A DNA stretch of 64,000 bases from Theristus sp. LFF4_11 (lineage: Eukaryota > Nematoda > Chromadorea > Monhysterida > Xyalidae): positions 1 through 64,000 of the forward strand of contig JASANC010001140.1 of NCBI GenBank assembly GCA_030248135.1, written 5' to 3'. Positions 1-14,300 of this stretch are shown one piece after another. Both the position numbers and the translations under genes were made by a program. How positions within the stretch are numbered: position 1 is the first letter of the stretch; each line of letters opens with the position of its first letter. The notes beneath the pieces are model-generated. The model was not told the origin of the DNA. It searched no databases and worked only from the letters and a program-made list of their open reading frames with translations.

Positions 1-116
1 CAGTTGCGGACGCCTTTAATAAAAATGTAATAGAACAAAAAAGTAGCACGCCTTTAACGAAAAACTGACGTAAAAGCGCCTGACGAACAATTCCGGGTCG
101 TCTGTTGTGCTTGCAG

Positions 117-1937
117 CGAGGTCGCCGAACGCGAGGTGCAATGCGCGCTGTGCCAGGCGTACGTGCTCAGTCATCACCGCGGTGCTGGAGGAGCACACGC
201 GCGTCCACCTGTCGAAGGCGTCCTACCGCCGTAACCTCGACCGCTGCCGCACCGAGCACCACTCGAAGAACTTCCTGACGCGCCACATGAAGGAGGTGCA
301 CAAGTATCGGCGGCCGCCGTTCGATCTGCTCGAGGTTGATGCTGACTTGATGGAGGAGTTCCGTGGCAAATGCGCCGCCGCCTTCCCGGACACGCTGGGC
401 GCGCGCGCACAGCAGCAGCAACAGTGTACGCCGCAGCAGAAGGACGCCCTGCTGGCGGCTGCCGTCAGACCGCGCGGCCGAGTCGGTCGGCCCTCGCACG
501 GTGCGTTGTGGTTTTTTTGGTTGTTTGCTTGGTTGGTGTTTTTTTTGTTTTGTGATTCGGAAACTGCTGACCAGTTCGGATCGGATGTTTTCCCGAGGTT
601 TACTCATTAGAGTCGGAGAGGAAAGTTTTCCACACCGTCTGTGTGTATTGGTGTGTAGTTTGCTGGTGTGTACAAAAATGTAAATGGTGAGCCATTTACG
701 CAAAAATTCACACAACCTCTGTTCTATGCTGCAAAACAAAAAAAAACGGTTTTATGCAATTTTCAGCGTCGCGTCTCTCCTCGACGGACAGCACCGGCAG
801 CAACAACAGCGGCAACAACGCCTGCGTGACGTCATTGTCGCCATTGCAGCAAGCGCTGAACAAGCCGCCGGCCAGCTTGCCGCCGAACTCAGCACTAATA
901 ACGCCCAGTCGTGCCATAGCATCCAACCAAAATATGATCGCCATAACCAATTCACTGAATAATAATAATAATAATACCTCGAATCCGCCGCAAAACGCGG
1001 CCGCCGATCAATTCCTGATGAACACGACGAACCTGGCGGCGCTGGCACAGCAGATCGTCGCCGGTAGCACCAACAACAACAACGACGACTCGAATACAAC
1101 AAACGAGCAGTCTGACGTGAAACGTGTCACCTGTCGGCTGTGCGGTCTGGTGCTGCCGGATGACTACGCCGCCATGTACGCTCATGTGAAGTCGCATCTC
1201 AGTTTGGCGCCGTATGCGTGTCAGGTGCGTCAGTCTTAGTTTCGTTGTCGCCAGGTTTTTTTATGCGATAACAAGCTTTGGAAACTGCTTTAGCAGAGCT
1301 GAATGATTGATTGTCAACGGAAGACTACAGCCCCAACAGAGGTATTTGATATTCATGCGCTTGAAAAGTTTGCACACAGTTCTGAAACGGAGCTTAGCAA
1401 CTTGCTGATTGGTCGTATATTGATTGGATGCGCTGATTGGTTACTGTCGTTAGGCAGCTCGTTGCTGCGCTTTGCTGTTTGTTTTGTTTACTCAGCACCC
1501 TCGATTTTGTTTGAAAATCGAAACTTCTGCAGTGAAACCGAAAATTAGTCGCAACGCAGTGATTGTCTACCTTTGCTCTGATCTGATTGGTGCTCCACCA
1601 GGTCGACGCGCAACCAATCAGCGTCGCACTGTGGAGACTCGACTGTCATTGTAGCCGACCAGACATGAGCAGAATTGACTAGAATTTTGAAATTGGCTTG
1701 AATTGAATGTCACAAAATTGGCTGTTTTCGTGTCGACAGGTGTGCCAGCTGGCAGCGACCGACCTCTCGCTGGTGCAACGTCACATCAGGCAGTCTCATG
1801 CCGGGCAGCCGGTGCGCGCGGTGCTGCTGAATCGAATGACGGTCGAGCTCGCGCAACAGTGCAATCTGTTCATGATCGTGTGCTTTCCGCAGCAGCCGCT
1901 GCAACCGGAGAAACACGACCCGCTCGCAGTGTCATGA
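117..1937 (+). CDS. C2H2 zinc-finger protein, 3' part (5' end lies outside the window)
   Basis: Three exons are visible: 117-500, 767-1224 and 1740-1937 (TGA at 1935-1937). Their phases agree: G at 500 joins CG at 767, and CAG at 1224 joins GTG at 1740. The last two exons encode a classical pair of C2H2 fingers, CRLCGLVL...HVKSH followed by CQVCQL...HIRQSH; the second finger is split by the intron. The first exon carries a further finger-like stretch (LEEHTRVHL, later HSKNFLTRHMKEVH) and a Gln run. Between them lies a low-complexity Asn/Ser/Thr linker. Such proteins usually bind nucleic acid in the nucleus; that is family knowledge and no target can be read here. One oddity is that the Cys pair of the first finger (VQCALCQAYV, 136-165) is in a different frame from the His pair, so a one-base shift or a missed junction lies near 165-171. 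No close family was recognised. Confidence 0.75.
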
Positions 1938-3545
1938 AATATTGCGACAAATGGAGCGCGGAACATTGTAAATTGTGCAGTGTGCTGGCATATTGACCGC
2001 GGTGTTTGCTGTGTCAGCTGCGCAAGACCGACAGCGTATGTTTATTCGAACGTGTCGCACCGAAATGACGTCATGTTCTCTGAGGCATGCGCTTGCACAC
2101 AGCAAACGCTGGTCTTCTAGTTTTGGTGTGGAAGAATTTGTGAACTGTTGAAAACCAAACTGAATCTTAAATTTCTACACATGGCAAACGGGCGTGTCTG
2201 AACCAGACGACGTCAGTTTTCAATCGGACATGTTCGAATGAATGTACACTTGCTCGTGGCGAGACCGAACATGGAAAATACCGTAGTCAGGGTGCCTGCA
2301 GTTGTGTACCGTACCTTTTAGTTATTTGAACCTGACAGTAGAGATGACACGAATAGTCCTCACCGAAAACTCGGCCGTTTTCAAGCCATTCTGTTTCATT
2401 GGTTCCAATATATAAGCAGACTATAATTCTCGTGTGCCAAAGATTAATTTTCTCTGTTGCTTTCTTCCCTATTTTGTCTTTCCGTGTCGTGAACTTGCAT
2501 CACTTGCAGCGAACTGCCTTTTTAGTGTTCTTTTTCATGTGTGTTGGTTGCCTGACTTTTTCTGCATTTTACCAAGGTCAGTTTTTGCATTGCGTTTCAT
2601 AAACGAACAATGTTGAGACTAGTTGACGTAGTTCGCTGCTAGAACAGTTACATTTATTTTGTACGAACTTGTTGGAGATTTCTTTCCACAACACCTCCGA
2701 TAACTCAATTTTTGGTGAAACACTTTCATGTCCGAAGTCAACTTTTTGCAAGCTTTCGTTGTTCATGTTTCCTTGTGTCGTGTGTTGGTTCTGGTCAATC
2801 AAAAAAAGTTTGTGCAACTGAATAAAATATCATTTTTTGGATTAAAATTTAAAAAAAACATCTAATATGTTCCGTCGTACCGTTGTAGAATTTGTTCACA
2901 TGTAGTTTGTTCACTAACTGTTTTATCTGACGTGAACAACCACCTCAGTTGAGATTATTTTATTGCTGTGTTTGAGTTTGAATAAAAACAATTCGAGAGA
3001 AAGTCAATGATAAACTTGGCGGCTTCGGTGTTTTCGTCTGGGCTGTTTCAACTGCAGTTACATATCTGACACTTGACACTACCGATTTATTTGTGTTTCA
3101 TGAACAAAACTAATATGAGAAGCTTGAAATTGAAAGTTATTGTTTTTTCTGAGCATTCTGTCACTTTTTGGTTTATAAATGCATTTTTTGCTGCGCAGCT
3201 GATGCTTCGTTTCTGAGAACATGAAACGTGGGAGGGAGCAGTTAGCGGTTTACGCCCTAAATTACTAGTCCTTATCGCAAACACACATTGCCAGAGCCCC
3301 AGAACAGAAGTCCAGACATTTTATTTATTTTTTGCATCCTACATTATGCTTACATACCACCAACCAAACACATCGTACATTCCACACGTATTTGTATATA
3401 TACACACGATATGTAGTATAGATATTTAGCGTACCAAACATTGTACATTCCAAACGCGCCTCTTTACAGTATGGATTATAGCTTACACAAGTTCTCCTAG
3501 CGAACAAAGCGAGTGATATTATGGAATAAAGTCACCCTTTTTGAC
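1938..3545. other. Intergenic, no gene seen
   Basis: AT-rich spacer between the zinc-finger gene and the phosphatase, both on the + strand. AATAAA motifs at about 2820 and 2980 could serve the zinc-finger transcript. A stretch around 2270-2300 (ataccgtagtcagggtgcct) resembles one near 47690-47715, so it is probably a scrap of a dispersed repeat. The promoter of the downstream gene should lie near 3300-3545, but no motif decides it. Confidence 0.4.
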
Positions 3546-6500
3546 ATGGACAACATGAGCTGCGCCAAGAGACTGACGCGTGAAACTGTGCGCACGCTGC
3601 TCGCTTCTGTTGATGCGTGTCTTTTCGATGCAGATGGTTGGTTGGTGGATTTTTTGATTTGTTTTTAATGTTGGTTTGATGCGTTTAATGCGGTTCAAAG
3701 AAAATGCTTTGCAATTGCAACAACCAATCTGAAAATAACTCGCAACACTTGAATATCTTTAGGTTCTGCGACTCAGTGCGTGTGTACAAAGGAAATTAGT
3801 TTCATTCAATCTTTAGGTGGCAATTCAAAATCGCCAAAAGTGACTCGGCTCTATTTAGGGGACTCGGATCACTTAGCCAGTTTTGAATTGCAACGTCATG
3901 CATGAAACTGCTTATCTTTCTATGCGTGCATTGAGTCTCGGGACCAAACTTTGAGAAACATCACACCTTTGTTGCAGGCGTTCTATGGCACGACGAAACG
4001 CCGATCGAGGGCGCGTCGGAGACGGTGCGCATGATCTGCGACCTGGTAACGTCAATAGAGACTCGGCTGTTTTTTGTGATGTTTTTGTTGCAAACGAACA
4101 TGAATTGAGGCGATGGTTGTGGTTGTTCTGTACGTAAAGTCGAGATTGTCTATGATCTTTTATTTTGGTCTCGCAACTCAACGCGCCCATAGATAGGAAA
4201 ACAGTTGCAAGCATGACGCGGTAATTCAAAATTGGTAAAGTGATCCGAGTCCCCTAAATAGGGCTGAGTCAGTTAGGCGATTTTGAGTTGCCACATCGAA
4301 ACTAGTTTTGTTTTCACGTCTGCACATGCATTCAATTCCAGAACTTAAAAAAATTGATAATAACTATACGCTCATCGGCGGAATTCGATCCGAAGCCGAA
4401 CGGCACGAACGTATGCATGTAGCGCGCTGCAGTTATCAAGAGCAGAGTTCTATTGAGTTTGCAAACGAGCAAGCACCGTTTCAGGGCAAACGCGTGGCGA
4501 TGACAACGAACAACAGCACAAAGTCACGTGCCACCTACGTTCAGAAATGTCGCCGACTCGGCTATGACATGTTCAATGAAGTATGGTGCAATGGCAAAAC
4601 ACTTGTGCTCTTAGTGAAAACGTGACAGGTTTAAAACAAACGTAACCAAACACACTACAGTTATTTTCTGCATATGTTCTCGAAATAACTTTCAGACGAA
4701 CATCGTCACAACATCGACGGTGCTCGCTGATTATTTGCGATCGAGATCGTTCGAAAAAAAGGTTTATCTGATTGGCAGCACTGGAATCGGCGACGAACTC
4801 GAAAGCAACGGCATCAGACACACCGGAATTGGTGTGCGTTTTTGGCGAGATTGCGGGTGCTGGTTTGCTGGTGGTTCTGTTGGCGGCCAAGTAGTGGTGG
4901 TCGCCTCAAATATGGTGCAGTCCAACTCTATAACATATCCAACTTGTTTGTTGGTGCAGTTCATCATGCGTGCATTCTGTGCAGCCAAACTCCGCCTCCC
5001 CAGCAATGCCTGCGTAGAATACACGCATATATGCACGCATCAACTGGACGAGGGTGCAACCAACCAATCAGCTAGCTGTGTATATTCGCCAGAGGAACTG
5101 TAAATAAGATTGGTATAACTGTTCAGCCGGTCATGCAGTGTTAGGGGCCAGTTTCAGGGTGAATGAAACGGCTGCGATTTGTTGTTTGTAATAATCTCTC
5201 CTGGGCGCGTGCGGCGGTAGATCGTGTCGAGACCGACGAACAGAACGCGTACTCCGTTGGGACTGGGACCTGCATTTCGCTATTCAACTTAGTCAACTGT
5301 GGTGCAACTTTTACTCTTCAGCCGGATCCTCAATCAGTCAGAGCGCTTGAAGCGACCACCTCCGATGAAGTGTCTCGGTCCCCGCGTCATGTGCTCTCAT
5401 CATTTCAGTTCGACCCGGAGGTAAAGTCGTTTCTTCTGAAGCATGGTCATAATTCATAAACACGTGTTACTTTCGTTTGCAAAGCTCATGTCGGTGTACA
5501 AGAAAATTGTGATCGAAAATACAAGGTTGTTCATTTCCGCCGTTTTTATAAAACCTTTTATAAAACTCACTTTTATAAAACCGACCACTAAAAACGAACC
5601 AAGATTTCCAGTTTCCGAAACCTGTGCACTGTAGGTTATGTAGAGCGAGCATGGCACAGCAGCCTTTTTTCAAACATCCCACTGTTTTCTAGCGACGTTT
5701 CCAATTTCCGACCGCAGGTGGGCGCCGTCGTCGTTGGTTTCGATGGTCACTTCAACTACGCAAAACTGGCGAAGGCCGCGGTCTATTTACACGACCCCAA
5801 TTGCCTGTTCGTGGCAACCAATGACGATGAAACATATCCGGTGCTTCATAACAACGTTATGCATTACTTGCCCGGTATATTTTCAATTGGTTTTTGGCCT
5901 TTTCTTTGTGCTCTGTGCGCTGTCTTCAGACTAGAACTTGTACTTTTTGATGATTTGCTTTATTTCAACTTTGAACTCGTAGTTAACGCATTTTGTAGAC
6001 GACCTCCATTGGTGAAACGGTAAATTATGTTCTGCAAAAGGGGACTAGTTGCATTTTGAGTTTGACACACTGATTGGCCCGACCTCGACGCAGCGAATCA
6101 GCCAGGTTAAAAATTTTTCAATGGTCAAACTACACAATTTTGGCCATTTCTCTGTGCACCCATTTCGGTTTTCTCCTGAAAAAACAAGGCTAACAAATGA
6201 TCCTGCGGTCATGTGTAACCCACACAACGAGAAAAAAATTTGTAAAAAAGCGCCCCGCAGGCACGGGCGCGATCGTGGCCGCCGTTCGAACGGGCAGCGG
6301 GCGTGAACCGACGATTCTCGGCAAACCGCACGCGCCGATGTTTCAGTTTTTCCGCAATTTGCTACACTGCGAACCGCATCGGCTGCTCATGGTTGGCGAC
6401 CGGTTAGTGGAGGCGCTTTCGCAAGATTTATTCATGCCTTGATGGAATGGGAAAACCAATTTGTTGAATATGCAGCGCGTGAAATCTGTCTTGATGAAAG

Positions 6501-6965
6501 TTCATTTATTCATTCGTGGTCGATGTTGTGAAATTGGATATTGGAAAATGCGGCGAAGGCAGGAGCGGACGGGATGGCCGTCCTTGTCCCACCAAAACCG
6601 AATGCTTTGGTATTTTTGCGGTTTCGAAATACAGACCACACACAAAAAATACAGCATGTAAAACGAGAAGTTTGCGCGTGCTGCCGTTTGTATCTGTCGC
6701 ATGCATTCAGCTGGTTGAACCAAATCACTGAGCGAGCGAACTGCAAAAGCGCCGCCAATCAGTTGATCTGCTATTATTTCTTCTACTTTTGTTTCTCAGT
6801 TTGAACACGGACATTCTGTGGGCGACACGCCAAGGCATGCGCTCGTTGGCCGTGCTCAGCGGCGTCGCCAGCGAACCGCAGATCACCGATCCAAAGTTGT
6901 GCGCCGAACTGACGCCGGAGTTTTACACGGACTCGTTGGCCGATGTGAAACGCTTGATGTCTTGA
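3546..6965 (+). CDS. PGP: HAD-family phosphatase, phosphoglycolate / glycerol-3-phosphate phosphatase type
   Basis: Eight exons: 3546-3636, 3978-4045, 4485-4580, 4696-4833, 5322-5420, 5718-5874, 6261-6402 and 6800-6965. They join in phase to 957 nt, or 318 residues, close to the usual length of this family. All HAD motifs are visible: motif I FDADGVLWHDE with the nucleophile Asp and acid/base Asp, split by intron 1; motif [11 protein letters not shown]; the motif III Lys in LGKPHAPMF; and motif IV VGDRLNTDI, split by intron 7. The cap segment [17 protein letters not shown] is typical of the C2-cap PGP/PLPP (chronophin) group. Family members are cytosolic Mg-dependent phosphatases that remove 2-phosphoglycolate, glycerol-3-phosphate and related damaged metabolites. 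The exact substrate cannot be told from sequence alone. The ATG at 3546 is preferred; a second ATG at 3555 is also possible. Introns 1, 2 and 4 each carry a short inverted-repeat element. Confidence 0.93.
3762..3945. mobile_element. GACTCAATGCG inverted-repeat element, copy 1
   Basis: Ends GGTTCTGCGACTCAGTGCG and, inverted, GTGCATTGAGTCTCGGGACC. The core TCTATTTAGGGGACTCGGAT and GCAATTCAAAATCGCC are shared with the other copies. It lies in intron 1 of the phosphatase gene. Confidence 0.82.
4151..4362. mobile_element. GACTCAATGCG inverted-repeat element, copy 2
   Basis: Starts TGATCTTTTATTTTGGTCTC with GCAACTCAACGCGC, holds GTGATCCGAGTCCCCTAAAT, and ends AAAAAAATTGATAATA. It lies in intron 2 of the phosphatase gene. 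Confidence 0.82.
4918..5100. mobile_element. Diverged copy of the 31794-31943 element
   Basis: Shares AACTCTATAACATATCCAAC, an AAACTCCGCCTCC interior matching GGAGGCGGAGTTTG at 31860, and CAACCAATCAGCTAGCTG at the far end. It lies in intron 4 of the phosphatase gene. Confidence 0.65.
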
Positions 6966-8341
6966 TTGGTTACTGATGTCCTGAGTGTTCAGTTATTGGC
7001 TTCCACACGTCCACACCAGCCCACCGGCAACGGCAGATGTCGCGTAGTTTTGTGTTAGTTTTAGGCTGAACGAAATACGTTTTTTGGGCACAATTTTCCG
7101 ATTGATTCAAGTGTCCAAAAAATTGTGTCGTGGTAAATTTCTTTTTGTCCACAGTGCAAACGATCGCCTGATTCGATTAGATTGGTTTTTGTTTTGGTCT
7201 GCATACGCTTGAAAAGAATTGGGATAGCGCTTGATTAAGGAACATCGTGGTGCTTGATTTTTTGTTACTTGTTTACTGGACTGTTTACTGGTTTTTTGGT
7301 TTGATTTTTTTGTTCTGGTCAATGATATTAGTGTGGTGTAATTTAGAGATTTTAGGAACCGCTTCAGCTTGGAGTCTTTAATCCTTATTGGAGAAAATCG
7401 TGCAGTCATTACATGATCGTGTCGAAATCCAACACAATCCTGCGCTCCGGCCCCCAAGTTTTAACACTGCACTACTGTATTACAGGTTTTTAGATTTTAG
7501 TAAAAATACTTGACAATCAGGCAGTTGTGTTGAGACCCAAATTGGTTCCTTAAACCTGTGCGTTTGTTTGTGATTGCAATATCAGAAGCAACAGTGCACG
7601 ATTTTCTGTGCACTCACAGTCACACCAAAAGACAAGTTTATTATGGCAAAAAACTGTTGAAAAAATGAAAACGAAATGCGTCGGTGCAACTATACAGCTC
7701 TGCGTGTTTTTCTCAACAAAAAACAAAGATAACAAATTTAGATTTTTTTGCTGTCGTTATTTCCAATAAACGTTTGCAAAAAAAGATTGCCTACAAAGTC
7801 ACAGTTTTGATTTGAAGAAGACAGCTACAAGAAGACAACAGCTGAACAAAAGTGATATACAGTAAAGCAAAAAAATCAGAAAAAAATAGATAATCATATT
7901 CAGGGATGCGCATCCACACGGTGCCAAGAAGCTGCAGACACATCACCAGCAAAGGAATCTCTAAATTTAAAAAAAATCACAAAAAACTCGATATAAAACT
8001 CTGATCTAATCTAACATCTGTCATACTATTACGTCGTTGACTATAAAAACCATCGAATCATACAAAAAAACAGACGAAAGAACATTGGCACAAAAAGGCA
8101 TAATACCGAAAGCAACGTGGATTTCAAACAATAGACTTTGTGTGTACTAAAGCCCAAAAATATCATTCATCGATATTCCATGGTTTGTGGGAGATCGGCC
8201 ATAAAGAAATGACAAACTTGAAACAAATCGGCCATACAAATAGACAAACAAGCATAAAGGAGGAAACGCCATACAGGCAGTCCAACGAAACGAGTCAAAT
8301 GCAGTCTGTTTAGTTTACCATGTCCCGCCACTGATCACTGT
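6966..8341. other. Convergent 3' spacer
   Basis: Spacer between the 3' ends of the phosphatase (+) and the DCAF10-like gene (-). It is AT-rich, and an AATAAA at about 7765 could end the phosphatase transcript. I see no exon, RNA gene or repeat family shared with the rest of the window. Confidence 0.35.
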
Positions 8342-11300
8342 TTACCAGCGCGGTTGATGCAGGACGACTTTGCCGCGAAGGCAGCCGGTCGCCAGCAGTC
8401 CTTCGTGCGTCGGCGAAAACTGACACGACAAGACAGCGCTGTTGTGCGCGTACGTGGTGACCAGCTGGAAATGGAAACGAACGAAATGTATTGTGAAATG
8501 AATATGAAAATCGAGTGTCACGTCAGTGCAGTCTCATTCTGATATCACACAGCACTGTAATGTCGCACCAGAACAAACACAAACAACAACAAACAAACAG
8601 ATGACGAATATCAAATATCATTTGTTTGTGCACGTGTAACATAACTGTGTAGTGACAGAGTGCAATGTTGTCAGACCATGACTTTCAGTAACACTGTTAT
8701 CGGCACTGGCGACTTCGTGCTCTTACTTCGTGCAACTGGCGCGGTTTGCGTTGCTGCTGTTGTTGGCCCCGTCCCAACGTGACTGTGCTTTTTCTTGCGT
8801 GTGTCTGCTGATCCAAATCACACATTTCGTTGACGCGCTCGTTAAACGACAAAAGTCGAATGCCGAAACCAAACGGCGATGCGAGAACACGACCGTCTGG
8901 TGACCACGCTTGCTCCTGAAAATAAACAGTTAAGTACACTATACATACACATAGACCGTATATCGTAGTGTCCCCCTGGCTCTGGCTCGTCCGTCAGCAC
9001 GACAGAGACACCAGGCAGTCCAAGTTATTGTTTGGAAGATCACGCACTTTTTTATTTATCAGTTATTGATCGCGAATTGATCGATCGGTGATATTTATTA
9101 TCTTTTATTTTGGTCAAGAGACACAATGCGCGCATAGATGGGCAAATCAGTTTCATGCATTCAAAATTTCAACAATTCAAAATTGGCAAAATGATCCTAG
9201 TGCCCTCAATAGGTACGGGTACCTCAGCCGATTTAGAATTGCCACACAACGATTGAAATTAGATTCTGCTACGCATTGAGTCGCGGAACCGAAAAAAATT
9301 GATAATACCTTGATATATCCCCGTCCACAGCGTGGCTCTCCAATGTAGTACTCAAGGCGCCTATAGACCGGCGGTAAATCGTCGTCGTCTTGGCTGGTCG
9401 CCGTTGACTCACCATTGGCCGACGTCGTCTTCTCACTCCGAACGCCCGTATTTCGAGACGGCTTTATAAATGGAAGAACGACAGAGTTGCTGTTGTTGCA
9501 GTTTTGGCGATTTTTTCAACCAAGGCTAACCCAGAAAAGCGTGTAGAACGCCATCGAGGGGTGCCCATCGAGTTTTCACATTAAGTGCCTATACACTCCT
9601 CGGCGGGGCTCGATCCCACGAACGCACAGCCAATAGTCTACCGCACTACCACCAGACCACGAGCGGCGACAGAGTTAAGACTCGGTTCGGTTGTATTATG
9701 TTTTGTTGTAGTGCCGTCACGTGCTGTCACTGAATCACGTGAGTAAAAAACTCATGAAAACGTGCCCGCCACGACCAACATTCTGAGCAAGCAATCTCGT
9801 CGCCGTGGGCGGTGCATAGACTCGCGGTACACCGCCAGAGTCGACGATGAAGATGGTGCGATTGAACAGTCCACCCGAGGGCCCACTGTTGTGGATGACC
9901 ACTGCGCTCGGCCCACCGCCAGCCGCCTGCTGATTCGGACCGCGCACTGCGGTCAGCTGAACAGAGAACAACAACGAAATATTCATAGAATAATAAATAA
10001 CAAATAATAAATAGAATTAACAAAATATCAATAAAATGAGCCTGACCGAGAACACGCATTCTTTTTGAACTTTGTAGCTCCTCGCACCGGCTCCACCAAA
10101 AAACCCGAATGCACCAAACTCCGGTGGTTGGGTTGGGTGTAAGTATAAATGGAGCATATGGAAGTAAATGGATAGTGGGGCAGCTCAGATGAACGCTAAG
10201 CCAGCCCCGAGAGACAACAGAGAAAGTTTCCCAAAACGTCTGTCCCAAACCGACCGGCTCCGAGCCAGTGCTGAAGACACGCACGCCGCCACGATTTGAT
10301 GTGAACACATTGTACCGTCGATAGGTTGGCTGCTGCAAACCAAACATCGCGACAAAATTGAAAATGGTAAAGATTGCACACACATGGTAAATGGTTAGAG
10401 AACAGACCGACGGACGAGAGTCACATGGGCTACTGTAAAGAGCAATTCATGCACCACGAGCTCGACGTATATCCGGCACGGCACGGCACGTCATGTATGA
10501 ATGCTTGTATAAATGAGCACGTGTTCTGCAGATAAAGTCACGTGCTGTATTGCTGTTTTTTTGTTTTATGACTGAGACATGACGACGTGGCGTGTGCGTG
10601 AATTGGCCTTAACGCAGTCAAACTTTGAAAACCTCACATTAGAGCATCAAAGAAAACGTTATGAGAGCAATTTTTTCTCTGTGTGTCGTAAAGCTAAGAA
10701 CACATCTCGAGAAGAGACACACACAGATCGCTTAAATTGACAAACCATCAAGCAAATGTATTGAATGACTGAACTACATCAAAACCAAACATGATTAACA
10801 CGTTGCATGTGCAACAACTTGGTTTTCCCACGTAGACGCACGCACCGGTCCACTCTGATCGAGCCGCGGTCGTCTGCTCGGCGGTGGACGAGTGTCGGCC
10901 GAGGCAGCGTGCTCGGTTTGCTCGTGCTCAAACGGATTCACCGCGGCGAACGCGGACGCGGACGCGAGCACGCCCATCTCGTTCAGGTCGTCGTCGACGA
11001 CGGCGCCGTTCTCTGGAAAACACACTTGAATTCTCCATTCCAATTTCTTTTTTGAACCTGATGTTCAGGCAACCAATCAGCTAATACTACAAGTTATACA
11101 GGGCAACTATACACACAACTCTCGGGTTAAGGCGTGTTGAAACATAGCTACGCGGTCACTAAATACTGTTTCATGAATGCCCTTTACAGGAGTACAGACC
11201 TTAGCGGGGCGAAGTGCACACGGGACGCATTTCGCAAGGAAAACTAAAATCTAAGAATATACAAAAAGCGCACCGCACCTTGCACAGTGAGCGTGATCAG

Positions 11301-14300
11301 ATGATTCTCAGCGATCGACGATCGAGCGCCACTCCGAGTAGCATTTGTGCTGTTCGGCGCACCACCACCGGCTGCCGCGAAATCGGCCGGCGTCTGAACG
11401 GCCGCGTCGTGCATTGAGCGAGCCGATTCTGAGAAATCTGCAATGCGGTTGGGAATAATCCGGGTTTTTAATCCGGGGAATAAAAACATTCGCTGCTCCC
11501 CTCCCCCCTCCCCCCGCCAGCTAAATAGGGACACGCTAAACAACGGATAAGGTAAGAGAAAATTGATGCACAAGGCAAATGGAATACAAACGCGTTTTCA
11601 AGATGAGATAAAACAAACGAAAAAAGAATATTCACTGTTTCTGCAAGTTGGGTTCTAGTTGCAGTGCTCAGTGCACTTCATTCACCTGCAACATTGGTTA
11701 CTTGCAAAGCTGGAACAAAAACTCAAACTCCACTTTGAAATTTTGAAAACTTGAAAACGAAAAACCTAAAAACCCCTTTTTTCAGTTATTCCAAGTCTCA
11801 AAATTTGCCTCATAGAAATCCCGATATATCACCGAGAAAACGGGATTTCTTCCCGTTGCAAATCTGGAAAGGTCGCAACAGAATACGATTTGCGTAAGCG
11901 AAAACTGGCAAATTCGATTGCAAGCAGTTCTTAAACGGACAAACAAACCATCATGAAAAGCATCAGCGGTTGAGTCCATTCGTTCAGTCAATTGTTCGGC
12001 CGGCGGCAGTTGAATGTCGTGCACGCAGGTCCACTAAAAGGCAATTTTTAGCTCAAGATGACCATAACGAAACCGATTGTTTTCCGTTGCCAGATACTGA
12101 CTAACACAGTTTTCTTGTTGCGTAAATAATACAGAAGCAGGATCAATCATCGAAACACTGTTGGTTCAAACATCAGTCCAAAACACAAAAAACATACAAA
12201 CGCCTTGTACAGAGTATTATCGTGCCTCTGTGTTTGTTCATGAGTATGCGACATCCGATTTCAAATCCTACACTCGAAGAAATGCACCGCAGTAAAACAA
12301 AATGAAACATGACAAAATGACGGTGAGTTGCGCATTTCGATCTGTTTCAAGACCAAGACGTCACTCTCCCGGTCACCTCGCTGCGCTCGTCGCTGTTCGT
12401 GCATCTGCTCGCGATCGCCCAGCCGTACGGATGCGGCACGACGCTGCTGACGTTGTCCGGGTCGCAGCCGTCCGGAAAGTCAAAGATCAACTCGGTGCGA
12501 TTTCGCTCGGCGTAGAATCGATCGTGGTGCGTCCGCTCGACCGGGAACAGACGACCGCTGGCGTGCGCGATCCAGTATGAGTATGGCTTGAAACCCTGCG
12601 AGTGTGATCAACGGGCTCGTTGGAAGATTTGGTGAGCGATTTACACTCAAGGTGTTGCCTCCCACCTATCCACAGAATTTTTTTTTGGTGGTCCTTCAAA
12701 AATTCGAAGGTGGGTGGGGTGGGAGGAGACAAGCTGACCGCAGTTGCGCGTAAATGAACAAATAGGCCGCACCCGGTATCACACGGTGCCAGTGTGTTTG
12801 TCTTCGAGTTGACTGCGCACCATCAGACAAGAAACACGTGCTCAATAAACTACAGGATTAACGTCAGACAAGGACAAAAATAGCAGAAGTGCCACAACGA
12901 GCACTCACGAAGAGGTCCTTGCCGAGTGTGTCCACGTTCAAATGGTGCACCACGAATATGTAGCCCCAGTGCGTGCTAACGATCATTTTGTCGCCGTCTG
13001 GCGTCAGTCGCATGCGCATCAGACCGGGCACGTGGAACAGACGGCGTGCTTCGGAGGTGGAACTGCAACATTTTTGGATACAAAAGAAGAGCCTGAATCG
13101 TGGCAGCGGACTCGAGAAGTTCACAGATCGCTTCACTCCAGAGTAAACACACCACAAAATACTGGATTAGTACGGTTATATAGTAGATTGTTCACAATCA
13201 CAATTATCACAGCAATTACTTCGTAATTACCTAGATTACATTTAAATTTTATTGAAAGAAAATCAAATCAAATTATTGGGCTCCAAACTCACACATTCCA
13301 AAAAAATGTACGTTTTTAGCGATTACACTGAAACTGAAAAATCGCGAACAGTACGACCCTCAAAAACCAAACTCACTCGTTTATATCCCAGGCGATTATG
13401 AAATTGTCAAAACTGGACGTTATCAGTTGGCCGCTGTGCGGCACGAGCTCGATGTTTTTCACCCAGTTCGTGTGCCCGCGCAACGTTCGCAGAGCGTCGC
13501 CGTTGTTTCGCATGAATCGCAGATCCCACAGTTTGATTGTGTGATCGTCGGAGCAAGTCGCAAACATTCGACTGTCGATAAATCTACACAAAATTAAGAC
13601 TTGTGTTCTGTTTCTGCTTGCTGTTTTTTTAATCAAGAATTTTCATTTAATTCAGCCACTGAATGGTGAGTAACGCGAGAATAAATATTGAAATTTCGTA
13701 AGCTTCCGTGAAGCCCTTTGTGCAATCACTGTGCTTGATGTGCTTCTACATTTTGAAATCTCCAAAACAAAAAACCAATTATTGTTGAAACGTTGAAATC
13801 TAATGAAGAACATTGACAAATATCATGACGACACCAAAAGCAACTCCGGAAACAGTCTGCTGGGTCACAGAAAACCTACACACATATCCAAACAAACACA
13901 GATTATGCACAATAGCAAAACATGATTGACGATTGTTATGCTTTGTGAAAAAACAACAACTGCAAAACTCACTTCACTGAATTCACACAATCAAGGTGTG
14001 CCCCACTGAGACAGTGCACCAGCGAAGCTGAACGTAACGGATCAAAAAACAGGACACTCCGATGTTCGGTCGCAGCGCAGAGCAAATCCCTGAAATGCAA
14101 AGTGGAAATGATCACAAATTCGTGGAGCACGATTTGTCTTTTAGAAATTGATTTGAAATGAAACTGTGACGAGTGACGTTGATTCAGATGGATGGATCAT
14201 GGGATGTCGCCCCACCGGATCATCGACCAATGTTCAGCCTCAGTGAGTGTTATATGCGTGCGTGTCTGAAGGCCCGTTTTTACCTAAAGTTTGCTGACGT

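Noticed and set aside
9727..10383. A 218-codon minus-strand open frame
   Set aside because: It spans DCAF10-like introns. The exon portions read better in another frame, with splice sites at 9946 and 10332.
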